A DNA stretch of 64,000 nucleotides from Gnetum montanum. Taxonomy: Eukaryota; Streptophyta; Gnetopsida; Gnetales; Gnetaceae. This document shows, in pieces, positions 11,381 to 23,295 of the stretch (its first letter is position 1; every line of letters begins with the position of its first letter). The notes under the pieces were generated by a model. That model was not told the DNA's origin. It saw only the letters and a program-made list of their open reading frames with translations, and made no database searches. The DNA is taken from the NCBI GenBank assembly GCA_015680685.1, contig MNCI01018957.1, forward strand, positions 311,924 to 375,923, written 5' to 3'. The translations under genes were made by a program, and so were the position numbers.

Positions 11381-13030
11381 AATGTAACTATAGTCTCAAT
11401 GAATGAACATCCCTATTCTATTTTTTAGATCTCCTCCCTTCAATTTAGTCATGGGGAAGATGGCCATATGTTGGCCATTACCATGGCCTCTTAGTTTTTC
11501 TACCTTTTTTTTTTTCACATTTTTGATTTTGCAAATTTTTGATCTTTGAATATTTTGTAATTTTATATCATTTTTAGTAGCTTTTAACTTTCTTGATTAT
11601 TTTACAATTTCTTATATATTTTACCTTATTTTGTTTCTTTTGTTTTCTTTTACTTAAGTGTGATATTTTCTCATTTTTGCTGATAAATTCACTTTATTGT
11701 CACAGGACACAATGCTGCTGTTACTATTTACTAATGATGGTTTGTGATTAATGAGTGATTTTCGATGTCTAGTTTTTATTTTGAATTCTGATGTTTGATA
11801 ACTTTGGCATGGTTTATTTTTCATGGAATAGAAAATGAGTCCATGTCATCTACCTATCCAATAAACTCTATGGTTTTCGTTATTTTGGGAATTTGAGATC
11901 CCTTTTCATTAAAGAAACTTCTAATCAATTTGTGAACTTGGTAGTTCTGAAATTAGGAAGGATCCAAAGGTTTGTAAAGGGTGTGACTTCAAGGGGATTC
12001 AATACTCTTTGTACTCTTCTTCTTGCTTGAGTGCTTGAGTGTTTTTCATGAACTTCTTACCATTTCATACTACCTATTGAAGGAAGTGAAAATAATGTCA
12101 TTGCATGGTGTGGTTCCCATTTAAAAAATTGATGGAAATTCAAAGCACACCCCTTCAACACGAATAAGTCCTCACATGGTGTGGGTCCCACTTTAGAAAA
12201 TAATGAAAAAAATTATGGGAATTCAAAGCACACCCCTTGGACAAATAAGAGGGCTATAAGCACTAGTTATGGTACTTGAATAGCACTACGCCTAAAGGTC
12301 CTCTCTAACTAAGGCCCCCCCTCTCTCTTACTTCCTACTTCTCTTTTTTTCTCTTTTTGGAATGATGGTTGTTTTTTGAAAGCACTCTTGTATCTCAAGT
12401 GGGTGGATCAGTCTTAGAGTGGTCATGCAAGTTCACTGAAAGCAAATGGTTTTGGTTTGGACTAAGGATGGAACTTCTTAGGTCATTTTAACCACAAATT
12501 TCACAAGGGACTTCTTATGACCTCAATTTGGAACTCCATCAGGCCTTCTCTATCATCCATCCATGCTGTCATAATTTACCTCACTATCAAATTCTATGTT
12601 GTACTCTATGTCTTAGTCTAATGTGTTGGGATTCTTGAGTGGATTCTTTTAGGTTGGTTCTTAACTTTTCATGATCATTAAATCAACTATGGGTCCCATA
12701 GACTCCTTAGTTGAGGTTATGCAAGGGAAACAAGGGCATGAGCCTGTAATGGGAAGGACCCACTCGCATAGCTTTTGGCTTGATTAGTTAAGTTTCCTTA
12801 CCTTTAGCATTGCTAAAACCCTATATTTCATATTTTCCATTATGTAAACTGCTCAATACTCCTTAATCTTTCATTACATTCATCCATTAAATCAAATTTT
12901 CTCCATTTTTTTAAATTTATGAACTTCAACACCCTCTTCTCATGATTTCATACTATTCTTGGTCTTAGAAGCTTTCATTTGATCCCAATTTCATTAAAAA
13001 ATTCATTGTATTTTAAAAGTTTGAACAAAG
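11381..13030 (+). other. E3 non-coding region between pol and the 3' ORF
   Basis: No usable frame is visible. T-rich tracts (11500-11700) are followed by words shared with the same region of E5 and E6, such as acttcaaggggattcaat near 11988. This shows that the segment is an ancestral part of the element family. The function is not evident. Confidence 0.6.
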
Positions 13031-13140
13031 TCAATGGAAGTCAATAGCTACGTCAACAAGGCCTCGTTGACATAGGCAACCATGTTGATGAGGCTCCGTC
13101 AATAAGGCCTTGTCGATGTAGTGCAAAAATACTATATATA
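13031..13140 (+). promoter_or_regulatory. Internal promoter-like block resembling the E3 U3
   Basis: The block contains two to three copies of the word seen in the LTR U3 (acgtcaacaaggcctcgttg and the variant ccttgtcgatgtagtg), followed about 13 bp later by tatatata (13132-13139). In the 3' LTR the same word is followed at nearly the same distance by tataaata (16797-16804). It lies upstream of a splice-like intron and the 3' ORF. Promoter activity is an inference. Confidence 0.5.
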
Positions 13141-13287
13141 CCATCGAACACTTCAGAATTTTTTGCAATTTTCTCATAACACATGGGAAATTTTTGCAAT
13201 TTTTCAGAGCCCAAAACCTTCTAAAGCCCATAACTTTCAAACTGTTTGTTCAAATCACTCCAGTTTTCGATCCTGCACTTAACGGAG

Positions 13288-13597
13288 GTAAGATCTTTAT
13301 TGTGAGGGCCACAAATCTTAAGGTTTCTGATGAAATTTTTTAAAAAAATTTCTAACTCCCCCCAAGGGTTAGTAACCTTAGCAACATAAAAATATTAACT
13401 CTTTCAATAGTTAACCCTTCCAACAGCCTCCAGGATAATTTATCAATGATAATGCATAAATAAAAATAACAATTGAGTTCATTAAATTAGTCATAATCGC
13501 AACTTAGCCAAGTGTAACTACCCTCAAGAGTTAAGGTATCCAAGTTGTTTTAAGGTTACACAATGATTGCTAATCCATGGTCTTATTGTGATTATAG
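13288..13597 (+). other. Candidate 5'UTR intron before the 3' ORF
   Basis: The donor GAG|GTAAGATC at 13285-13295 fits the plant consensus. The acceptor GTGATTATAG ends at 13597, immediately before an ATG (13598). The 310-bp interval is AT-rich and full of stops, as expected for a plant intron. E4 and E5 have an AG|ATGGCA join at the corresponding place. Confidence 0.45.
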
Positions 13598-16451
13598 ATG
13601 GCACCTAAACAAAAGTGTCCATAGGAAGGAGAACCCTCACAACCATGGGGAAATAACCTAGAGCTAAATGGGGCTATTAGCAATAAGGCCAAGAACAACA
13701 AGAGGTGACCCATGTAATTAGACCTCTTCATGAGAAACTTGAAGTGGAATCTATTTGACAGATTCCAGAGGAAGAAGTGCCTACCAAACAATCCCAACGA
13801 GGAGAAATGCCTAGACCTATGCCAAGGCTTGAGGTCACTTTGAATCAAGCCTACCTCGACATCATGAAGTCCCAAGAAATCCAAAGATTAGTTTTTCAAG
13901 AAATAAATTTTGGGCCATTTTTGGAAAAATCTCCAAAGGATGTCAAGACATAATTGCAAACCTCTCCCATGTGGCCAGTTATCACATCTAGTGGGGAATG
14001 GTACATGGGAGAGACCTATCTCTTTTGGAATAGCTGAAGGCCAAGGTTCATTTTAAAAATCAAGGACATTCAAGTGTACTACTTGATAGAAGCCATTGCA
14101 CAGGCACTAGGGTTGCCAGGCACTAGAACAAAATTGGCAGAAATATTAACAAAAGGTGATCTTGAGGCAAAAAGGGAATGGACCCAGCAATGTTACGAGG
14201 TTGACCGTAAGGAGTATGGTGCTCTTACACCGGTGGAGTGGATTTATTTCAAGATTATGGCCTATCACCTCAATCCAATGGTGAGGCTAAGCAAGGTGAC
14301 TACTTTCTCTGCTCGAGCATGAGTAGCTCTAAGTAGGAAATTTCCCATTAATCTTCCATAGTTGATTTATTTGGAGATTGAGAAGCACTTTAAGGAGAAT
14401 GAATGTGGAAGGAAGACCTTGCCTTTTCTGTGTCTCATTAGGAAACTTTGCAAAAGGGTAGGCATTATTTGTTATTCTAACGATACCCTTAGGCATGCTT
14501 CCTTGGCCTCATGGGTGAAAATCATGAAGGATAAAACACCAAAAACCACTCAAGAAGAGGAGCTGCTTCCACCACTACCCACTAAGGAGACAACATTGGA
14601 GGCCCACATAGTCCTTGAGCGTCTGTGTCAAATCCAAGAATGGCTCTTGAGAGAACAAGAGCAACAAGTAGGAATGAGTGGGATGGATCCATCTATGTAT
14701 CAATTAGCGATGAGTCACCTTAACGAGGTGGCCCAAATAGTTAGCCAGATGAGGAGAGGTGGTTCCATTTTCTTTGCCCAAAGAATGCAATTGCCTTTAG
14801 TCAGATCTCAATGCTTGAGAGGTGATGATGTCACTAGCAACACACCATATATTCCCAAAAATCTCTAGGAATGCTACCACTTTCTCTGTACAATTGGAGA
14901 AAGGTGAAGAGGCAACTGTCTTGGTGATGCAGCACCAAGGGTAGGAGACAGTAGTAGAAGTGATAGCTGACCATGTAGCTAAAGCACTGAATGCACTCAT
15001 GGCATATGTACCAAATATATCTACACTCCAAGATGTGTAGACATCTGCAGGCATGGTCAACAAGAAATTGAATGCAGCCCAATATGAACAACTACTGGAA
15101 TGAATGATAGGAACTAGGCAATCAACTCTGGATATCTTTGATCTCCTGAAGAACATCATTGGAACCCAATCAGAGTTGCTGAATGCAAGGGGAAAATGCA
15201 TTATTTTGTAGGGGCAACTAGAAATAACCCAAGAGAAAAATCAATGCTTGGCCACGGACGTTACTAAACTTTGTGCCCAACTTGCATAATAAGTAATCCT
15301 CAGCCCAACAACAACAAAATATGAAGCTATCAAATAGCTTTAGGAATGATTTTAAAAGGTTTGAGAAGGAAGTAGTAATGACCATCTTCAAACAGTCTAT
15401 GGCAAAAGCTGAAATGCACCCAATCAAAAAGGACTTGAATTAGATGTGCCAAGAGAATGAAACATTGACGATGAAAAATCATTGCCTATGAAATGTTGAT
15501 CCTCAAAGAGATCAAATGAAGAAGTTCATTCATTAACAATAAGAGCAGCTTGCTAGAGTTAACACTGAACTGAGGAAGTTAACCATGGAGAATTGCAATC
15601 TATCAATGGAGGAGGTATGCACCTTACAACAAAAGTCTACCATTGAGATCGTTTCCTGGAAGAATGAAGCTCTCAAATTTGAGAGAGTGAAAAATCACTA
15701 TAGGAACGAGGTTGGCTTGTAAAAGAAAATTAATGAAAAAAAAATCTAGATGAAAAAGAAAAAAGTAAATGAAGCCCTCTAGCAACTCTAGTAAGGAAGA
15801 GAGATGTGGAAACCCATCCTTGATGGGATTGATGCCTATAACAAAGTAGAGATCCACTTGAAGGAGTTGCAGATTGAAGAAATGATAGAGCATATGGAGT
15901 TGGCCAATCTCTATTACATAAACTTGGCAATGCTGATAGCTAGATATCCATAGTCAAAATTGGAGAAACAAGTGGCTAGCTCTTATCTACTATATGAGGC
16001 CAAGTTCAAACATCACATGGACACCAAGTAAAAGCTTGAGACTACTAATGCTGAACTCAAAATTCTCAAAGGGTGATTCACAAATCAACAATCTATCACT
16101 AAGGACCTAACCAGATGAATGAATGACTCTAAGAGCTGAAGAACATAGTGAGAGCGCTCAACATTGAACACAAATAGTTCGCTGCCTAGTTCGTCAATGC
16201 TAAGGAGTTGTTCCTAGCAATCTTGTGTCTTTGGGATGTGCCCATTTCAACCCAAATTGGGAAAGCTATGTGGATGGTGCATGCTCCTAGAAGTAAGGAG
16301 TTAAAATTGAAAGCATTGCTAGATGCTTTTTGCCTCCCACTTGAAGTTGTAGTAGTAGTAGGACAACTATAGCTGCCTCAACCATTGCCAGTGCGTGAAG
16401 CTGGTGAAGGTCCGTTGGAGCCTTAGGAACCACCACCACTTAGGATTGTTT
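13598..16451 (+). pseudogene. 3' ORF of E3: plant-transposon-protein-like domain plus coiled coil, degenerate
   Basis: It begins Met-Ala-Pro-Lys at 13598, directly after the intron acceptor. The cleanest parts are 14074-14322 and 14362-14868. Across 14060-14470 the order L-G-L-P, then A-L-T-P-x-E-W-I-Y-F, H-x-L-x-P, T-x-F-S-A-R-A, L-I-Y-x-E-I and P-F-L-C-L-I-R-K-L-C matches what I know of the domain called putative plant transposon protein, found in plant LTR retrotransposons. The part after 14880 is rich in Leu, Glu, Lys and Gln and looks coiled-coil. The end is Pro-rich. Stops and frameshifts occur throughout. The position after integrase is that of the Athila env-like gene, but I see no clear signal peptide or membrane anchor. 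The molecular function is unknown. Confidence 0.6.
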
Positions 16452-16690
16452 GATTTTCTTCAACAAGCTTCACACCATCAAGGAATGTGTTGTTTAATTT
16501 TTGAAGAGTTGTGTCATGGTGTTCAATTTTGTGTTTTGAACACCACCATTTTTGTAATGTGTTGATCCATACACCAAGGCACTCCATTTTTTGTCAAGTC
16601 AGTTAATTTTTTTTGTTGAAGAAAAGTCAATCAATAATCCCATACCTTCCCAATTTTGTGAAAGAACTCAAGGATGAGTTTTCATTCAAT

Positions 16691-16700
16691 TGTGGGGGTA
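16691..16700 (+). other. Polypurine tract of E3
   Basis: TGTGGGGGTA directly precedes the 3' LTR. The equivalent in the sister elements is catgggggta. It would prime plus-strand DNA synthesis. Confidence 0.7.
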
Positions 16701-17593
16701 TGATTAGTTGTTGTTGGTTGGCTGCATTGATGAGGCCTCGTTGACATAGTCAATTGCGTCGACAAGGCCCCGTTGATGTAGTGTCTGTCCATCACTTATA
16801 AATATGTGTCTACTAGCCACATTTATGGCAATGTAGATTTCAATAGTAGTGAAGCTCTTGAATTTTTTCCATTCAAAAGTTAGAATTTCCCCCCAAGTGA
16901 CCGCAACAGGAGTCATTGAGTGTACAAATCTTTATTTGAGCATTGTTGTTCTTGAGCATGACAATGTGTGCAATAATAAAGATGAGCTTTTCGATAAACC
17001 TTGTAACACTTTGGATAGATTAGCTATTTTATTTATGCATTTAATGCTTTTAATTATTTGTTAATTATTCTCAATTATTTTGCAAATATTTTTCAGCAAT
17101 TGAGTTAATGAGGTAATTAATCTAGATAGATTAAATACATAAGTACAACCGCTTTGAGCATAACACGTATTCACTTGGTAATCCCAACAACGTTATCACT
17201 TGGTACACCTAATAGCATAGTGTTTTGTAGCCCAGTAATGGATACATGGATTCAGGACATGTACGAAAAGTGGGAACAAATACTTATGTTATGATTAGTT
17301 AAATGCTAGTTGATTAGTTAATTTACATTAGTTAATTAAACTCCCTTTATCTACATTTCGAGCACCAAAATATAAAATACAGAATGATAAAAATTGGATG
17401 TCTCAATTACACTTAACCATACCAACGTACATCACAAGTGTAATTGGGAGGACAATAATTGACCTTAAGGTTAGATTCACTTCCTGAAGAGCTAGTGCAC
17501 TGGAAATGATAAAGTTCACAAAATTCAACTAGATTGCACATGAATGCTTTATGATTCGTATAATTGGGTGTAGGGGCATCTCGTCGCTCATCA
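16701..17593 (+). repeat. E3 3' LTR (893 bp)
   Basis: It starts TGATTAGTTG and ends GCTCATCA. The U3 has two copies of a GC-rich word (gcctcgttgacatag; gccccgttgatgtag), then TATA at 16797-16804. A poly(A) signal AATAAA lies at 16975-16980. It pairs with 5092-5953, with many transitions between the two copies, so the insertion is not recent. Confidence 0.85.
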
Positions 17594-17745
17594 GTGTTGG
17601 AATGGAAAGTTATCAATTGTGCACCCAAGTGTTGGTATTTATAAGGTTGCACAAATCTTGAGGCATTGCATTAATGATGACATAGGATGGACTACAGTAT
17701 CATTAGTATGATATCTTATATATGATATTGCATTACAACAAAAAT
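17594..17745 (-). repeat. E2 5' LTR, U3 side (continuation after E3)
   Basis: After the E3 duplication the sequence resumes with a minus-strand TATA box (tatttata, 17635-17642) and gatatc/gatatt words, as in the U3 of related minus-oriented LTRs such as S2. The outer end is not clear; about 17745 is a guess. Confidence 0.45.
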
Positions 17746-17849
17746 TGGCTTTATCAATAATCTTTGTAAGTTAAATAATGACTCCAAAGAATTGACGACA
17801 TGTTTTCTATATAGCCATGATAAAGGAAAGAGCCTACATCCCATTACTT

Positions 17850-18393
17850 GAAAGGAAAATTCATAATGCATCAAAATACAATATATGGAAGCTTAAAATG
17901 AGATTTCTACTTCGAGAAAACAACTTGTAGGTACCATTAGTTGAAATTACCATGGTAGAGAAAAATAACAAAATTGTGTAAATGTTAATTGCATTGAGCA
18001 TGTCTAGAGAGTTTTGTTATTAGTTGAAAAATAAGATTTGACATATAAGATGTGGACAAAGCTTGAGGAAATATTTAAAATAAAAAATAAGTCAAAAATA
18101 GTGTCTTTACAAAATCAATTATATTCCTTAAGACTAAAAGAAAGCAAAGTTATTGCAACACTTATACATAAGGTTTTTGCATTATAAGTGGAACTCCAAG
18201 CATAAAATGTTTAGGTAGTAGATGAAATAATTAAATTTTATATGTTAAGTGCACTAACACCATCATATAATATCTTTAGATAAACTATAAAGAATGGTAC
18301 AAGAATGTACATGATAATAGAATTGTGTGTAAAGGTCTTGAAAGAAGTTGAGATGAATGCATATACCTCAAATGTAGAAGAAACTTCTTAGGT
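17850..18393 (+). pseudogene. gag: Ty1/copia gag fragment, degenerate
   Basis: Translated in the plus frame around 17880-18350 it shows N-I-W-K-L-K-M, then W-T-K-L-E-E-I-F, Q-L-Y-S-L-R-L-K-E and the L-T-P-S-Y block. This is the order of the Ty1/copia gag domain (UBN2 type). About six stops interrupt it. It runs into an assembly gap. Together with the integrase remnant beyond the gap it belongs to one copia element, unrelated to the Ty3/gypsy copies around it. Confidence 0.7.
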
Positions 18394-18721
18394 NNNNNNN
18401 NNNNNNNNNNNNNNNNNNNNNNNNNNNNNNNNNNNNNNNNNNNNNNNNNNNNNNNNNNNNNNNNNNNNNNNNNNNNNNNNNNNNNNNNNNNNNNNNNNNN
18501 NNNNNNNNNNNNNNNNNNNNNNNNNNNNNNNNNNNNNNNNNNNNNNNNNNNNNNNNNNNNNNNNNNNNNNNNNNNNNNNNNNNNNNNNNNNNNNNNNNNN
18601 NNNNNNNNNNNNNNNNNNNNNNNNNNNNNNNNNNNNNNNNNNNNNNNNNNNNNNNNNNNNNNNNNNNNNNNNNNNNNNNNNNNNNNNNNNNNNNNNNNNN
18701 NNNNNNNNNNNNNNNNNNNNN
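18394..18721. other. Assembly gap (328 N)
   Basis: A run of N, located inside the copia remnant. The reading frames across it are meaningless. Confidence 1.
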
Positions 18722-18759
18722 TTGAATTATGGATCATCATGTTGAAAGAATGTATGTAA

Positions 18760-19310
18760 TTATTAACTAAGATCTAGTAAGAAAATGGAATTTAAGACCT
18801 GAGCATGTAAATGTCAAAACATTAAGAAAATGCATTAATTCTATCATGAAATTCCAAAATTTAAAGGTCATTAGGAGTTAAAATATGAATTGTGTAAAAT
18901 GGAAAAGATGCATCATCTATCATTTACTTGACACCATGAAATAAAAGTTTCAATAGTTGTTGAATTAGTCCATCTAGATGTTTGTGATTCCTTTTCATCA
19001 TAAGGTATAATAAACGAAAGGTATTTTGTAATATTAATTGAATGACCTAGCTTTATGGTCTAACATACAAATCGTAAGTATTAGAAAAATTTAAGCATTT
19101 TAAAATAAGGACTAAAACAAAGAAAGATACAAAATTAAAAATATTAAGATTTCATGGTGGTGATAAAATATACTTAAAATCAGTTTAAAAATTATTATAG
19201 CAACAATTATATTAAATAAGAATTCATGATTCCATAAGCATCATAGTGGGATGATATAGTAGAAAGGAAAAATAGATTAATAATTAAGATGATAAGATGT
19301 ATGATGCATG
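18760..19310 (+). pseudogene. pol: Ty1/copia pre-integrase and integrase fragment, degenerate
   Basis: 18790-18900 reads H-V-N-V-K-T-L-R-K, then W-K-R-C in a neighbouring frame, matching the copia gag-pre-integrase zinc domain. 18960-19180 reads V-E-L-V-H-L-D-V-C, then R-Y-F-V, then E-K-F-K-x-F and L-R-x-H-G-G-D, the copia integrase core with S-D-N-G-G-E replaced. 19250-19300 shows V-E-R-K-N-R-L-I, the conserved E-R-K-N-R block. Stops and shifts are present throughout. No reverse transcriptase was found downstream. Confidence 0.7.
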
Positions 19311-22300
19311 TTGGGACTAGAATTAAATATCATTTCATTTTGATACTTCTCATGTTTTTTTTTGTCTCGTAAGAAACTGTGATTAAACTATGAGTTGTTA
19401 GAGATAGTAAGGGATGTGTCCTCATGTGGACCATAAAATTTTATTTTAATTTTATGTTTCATGTCATGTTTAATTTCAAGTCATGAGCAAGATTCATTAT
19501 TCATTTTTTCTTTTAAAAGTTATAAGTTATTAGGAGTTAGTTTTTAATTTCCAAAATTTGAAGTTTATGTTTTATTTCATGTAAGTGCATGTGCACACTT
19601 AAATTTTGTAATGGATCAATGATGTGACATGTAATCCTTATCAAAGTAAAGAATTATCAAAAGGTGTAAAAAGAAGTCCTCTCATTCATTGTAAACTTGA
19701 TGAAAGAATTTTGTTTCAAGTTGAAAGTGAATAGAAAAGGAAAACTGTGTTGGTGGTTTCTTAAGTTTTTGTGTGCATTTTTTCTTTTCTTTCTCACATT
19801 CTCACAACATGAAGTTTTCACAATGAAAATCCTCATAATTTTTCACAATATAATCATAATTCTGTCATTCTCAAAATTTTAACTCTTAGTTTTGAGTTCA
19901 TATTTCGTAGTTTTTCAAGCATTTGAATTATATATGAAAGCTCATGTTTATTTTTGAAGAGTCTCTATTTTGGAAGCTTAATTAAAAGTGTTTAATGATT
20001 TGAATTGACAACTCTAGCAAGGATTTCATTCATTCCTTATTTTAGAAGCTTTGTGTATTCAAGGATTTTTTATTTTGATATTTGAATCTATGTTTCATGT
20101 TAATTTGTTAAGGTTTTAGAGAGAACTTTTGGGGTTTTCATCATCTTCATCCCTTCTCACAAAATTTTAGAATAATTTAAGGTTGTAAGCCAAATTGGAA
20201 TTAAGGATTGATTGATTTAGTGTTGTCTCACTCTTCTAGTTATTTGGATTTTAAATAAAATCCCTTATAGGCTTGATTTATTGTTTTTTCTCAAGGATTT
20301 CATTCGTATAAGCTATGATAAGGCTTATGTGCTCAATATAGCTTGCATGTCATAGTAAATGTTATTACATGTATGTTTGTGGAGCTTTATTTTAGTTTAT
20401 AATTTCTCTTATTACTTTAATTAAATTTTAAAGAATATTTAATTTTGTTTGCTCTTGAATTGGAGTGGTTTTAAGCATTTAATTTTTGAGTTGAAAAGCA
20501 TATCTCTAGGCATAGATTCTAGCTATACCAATCAATATATTCATTTTCTAAAAAGTTGAAGTGTCAAACATGTCGCTAGCTGCTAATGCAGCAATTCTAA
20601 TTGATATAGTTATTGTTCATCTCACTACATATTACCAAAAAAATGCTAATTGATATGTTTGTAGGAAAATCTAAAGAGTTCCCCATTCAAATATTGCTCC
20701 AGTAATAGAGATTGATAGTTAGAAGAAGGATCTTGATTCTAGTCATCCTAAGCGATGTTTCATGACAACATTAGATTTTTAAGTAATTTCTTATCATTGG
20801 GGCTAGATCTTAGGCATTTTTCTTTGTGATTTAGTTGCATTCTTCCATTGCTAATCTCGAACATGAGTCATAGTAACCCATAGTCTCTATAGTATGACCT
20901 AGCATGAGTTTCAATCAAGTGTAGTAGGTTGCCCTAGTAACTAGAAGACATAGAATGAATTTTGAGCATCTCATTTCCCATGACTAGGATCTCAAAGTAG
21001 ACTTGTAAGTCCTAGGAATAACCAAAGACCTCAAATAATACTTTTAGAAGTTAAAGTTTCAACTTAGATGAGATTTAAAAAGTTAAAAATGGAACATGAG
21101 AATGGAAGAGGGATTTCATCAAATTGCAATTAAATGCAACCTACAACAACTCATAATTTTCATGTGAGACATTGCATCCCTAGTAGCTCATAAGATAATT
21201 TAGAAATACAAGACACTTTTTACCACTACAAGGCATTTCAACTCAAAATACCTTGTAGTCTTTCTTTTACCATTGAAAGTTTAAATATTCCATCATTACC
21301 TCTAATTGTGAGCCACTGTGAGTTGTAGTGACTTGAAGTACCTAGGTTATTTTATTTAAATTAGTTGGAAAGTGTACTATAATGCCCTGCAAGTTGTAGC
21401 AGCTTATAATCTTTGAAATGCAATTGACTACAACTTGCATGAACTTAAAATACCTATCTAATAGTTAAGAATATATAAATTGGATTTAATTTTTGATGGA
21501 TTCAAAGTAGAAAAAGAGTAGAGAATGAAGAATCTAAAAGAAACATTGAATATAGAGAATGAGGGTATGAAATGAGAGTTAGAGAATAGAAACTCTACTT
21601 GTTAACTTTGTTGAAGGTGCTAACCTTGAGAGGGTGTTTGCTACCTATATTGTGAGTTGGGTTTTCTGACAGTTTGCACATTATCATTTCTGGCTATCTA
21701 GCAAAAGCTCATGGTTAAGTTTATACAACATAATATGATATAATTATTACAAACTTAAGAAAAATTAACTAATACTCTATTTAAAATTACATTACTCTAG
21801 GCTTGTTTCTAAAGCTTACTTCTATATGAAATAATATGTTGATCATTTTATTTTTAGTTTTTAAACTTGGTGGCATTTGCTTATTTTCTTTGCCTTTAAG
21901 TCTCATCTTATCTTTATTTATTTTCAAGTCATCCAATTTCTATTCATGTCATGAAATTTTTACTAATGGTGGAATGTTTTGGAGGCATTGTATGATAAAG
22001 ACTAGTTTCAAGTTATGATGAACCTGCTTACAAATGTTACTCTTTCCTCTTCATATCGTTTTAGTGGTCTTTTTGTTGTATTGGATATGATGAATGTCAA
22101 TTTTATCTATCTTGATGAAAATCCTTTTTGATATTCATATAACAAATGTATGTAGGTAAATTCTTTATTCTATTTGATTTTCTAGCTTTGCTATAGTTAA
22201 GAAAGGTAGGTTAACATAATGCAAGCTAGCATATTGAAGATATTATTTTATGTCTTTGATAATGAGATATTTCTATTTAATACCAACATCTTTAGCCTAT

Positions 22301-22834
22301 TCTTCTACTTGGATTATTCATCAAATCTAACAATTTATTTTCTTAGTAAATTCCAAGGGCTTTTTAGTATTTGGTTCCTGATTAGTTCTAACCAATACAT
22401 TTTTTACATTTGTTGATAATATTTTAATGTTCCACTTGAGCAATTAACTCCATGACTTCATACCTTTTTATATAATGTGTTAAAAGTTAATAGTTTACAT
22501 TGAGTTTCTAGTAGCTTATATTAGAACATCCTTGATCTTTTATTTATCCTATTTTGTATCTATTTATTTATTTTTGTATGCAAGGCTTATTAGAGGAATG
22601 TCTCATGTATGAATTTTTTTCTAGAAGTAAAATTCAAATTCTTGTCAACGCACTTATTTTTGGTATTTTTCCTTTAGCAGCTATCATCTTCTTGTAATTT
22701 TGTACTAGTAACTTTATCATAGTTCATCTACAATATTAAATACAAATTCATGTCCTTAATTCATATGGTATCATGCATAGTTACCAAAAACCATAGGAAA
22801 TGAGGCAAAAAAATGAAAAAAAGTAAATTGCTGG
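19311..22834. other. AT-rich stretch without a recognisable gene
   Basis: Only short AT-rich frames are present. A copia-LTR-like start (tgttagagatagtaaggg, 19397) shortly follows the copia integrase and may be its LTR, but no second copy was found. Repeated words on the theme of acttgaagtaccta and caacttgcatgaact appear around 21320-21450. I see no promoter, RNA gene or conserved protein. Confidence 0.5.
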
Positions 22835-23295
22835 TGATGAGCATCAAAGTGTTATGTTGATGGGTCTCCATTGACGTGGCCTCGTCAATGGGCCCCCATT
22901 GATGTGGCCTTGTTTATGTGGTGTTGCCCCATCGATAAGGTCATGTCAACATAGCATTTACTATGTATATGAGGCCCCATCAACATAGCCCAACAATAAA
23001 AACTATAAATACAATTTCATAGCCATGTTTATAGGGGAGGGACTTCATAGTTGTAGCAAAGCTCTTGTAGGATGTACATTTGAAAGTTAGAATATTTTCC
23101 TGAGTTCCTACAGTAGGAGTCATTGAGCGTACGGATCTTTATTCAAGCATTGTTGTACCTAAGCATGACAGTGTGTGTGGCAAGAAAGAAAAACTTCTTG
23201 ATAAATCTTGCAACATTCTAGATAGCTTAAATATTTTATTCATACATTTAATATTTTCAATTATTTATTCAATGTTCCTCAGTAATTAAGCTAAT
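22835..23295 (+). repeat. Solo LTR S1, left part (E3-type family)
   Basis: It starts TGATGAGCATC. The U3 has several variants of the word cattgacgtggcctcgtcaa and a TATA box tataaata at 23004-23011. The R region matches E3 (ggatctttattcaagcattg). It is interrupted at 23295 by E4 and resumes at 30339. The flanks of the whole LTR, gctgg (22830-22834) and actag (30830-30834), differ only by two G-to-A changes and may be a decayed target duplication. Confidence 0.75.
23291..23295. other. Target site duplication of E4, left copy (CTAAT)
   Basis: It is identical to 30339-30343 on the other side of E4. Confidence 0.85.

Larger units (their letters stand above)
5092..17593 (+). mobile_element. E3: near-complete Athila-like Ty3/gypsy retrotransposon with a 3' ORF (12.5 kb)
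   Basis: The order is 5' LTR (5092-5953), tRNA-Asp PBS (5954-5973), gag, pol (protease missing), a 3' untranslated stretch, a promoter-like block, a 5'UTR intron, a long 3' ORF, a polypurine tract and the 3' LTR (16701-17593). It is inserted into the U3 of the E2 LTR with target duplication ctgtt/gtgtt. All coding parts are broken. The position of the extra ORF, between integrase and the 3' LTR, is that of the env-like ORF of Athila elements. Confidence 0.85.

Noticed and set aside
13020-13600. Separate LTR of another element inside E3
   Set aside because: Only the repeat-TATA words resemble the LTR; R/U5, LTR termini and a PBS are absent, so an internal promoter copy fits better.
18285-18740. 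Frame of 151 codons across the first gap
   Set aside because: Most of it is N; not a real frame.
21836-22416. Hydrophobic AT-rich frames as small membrane proteins
   Set aside because: Phe/Leu/Ile-rich translation is expected of T-rich DNA; no conserved motif and no second copy.
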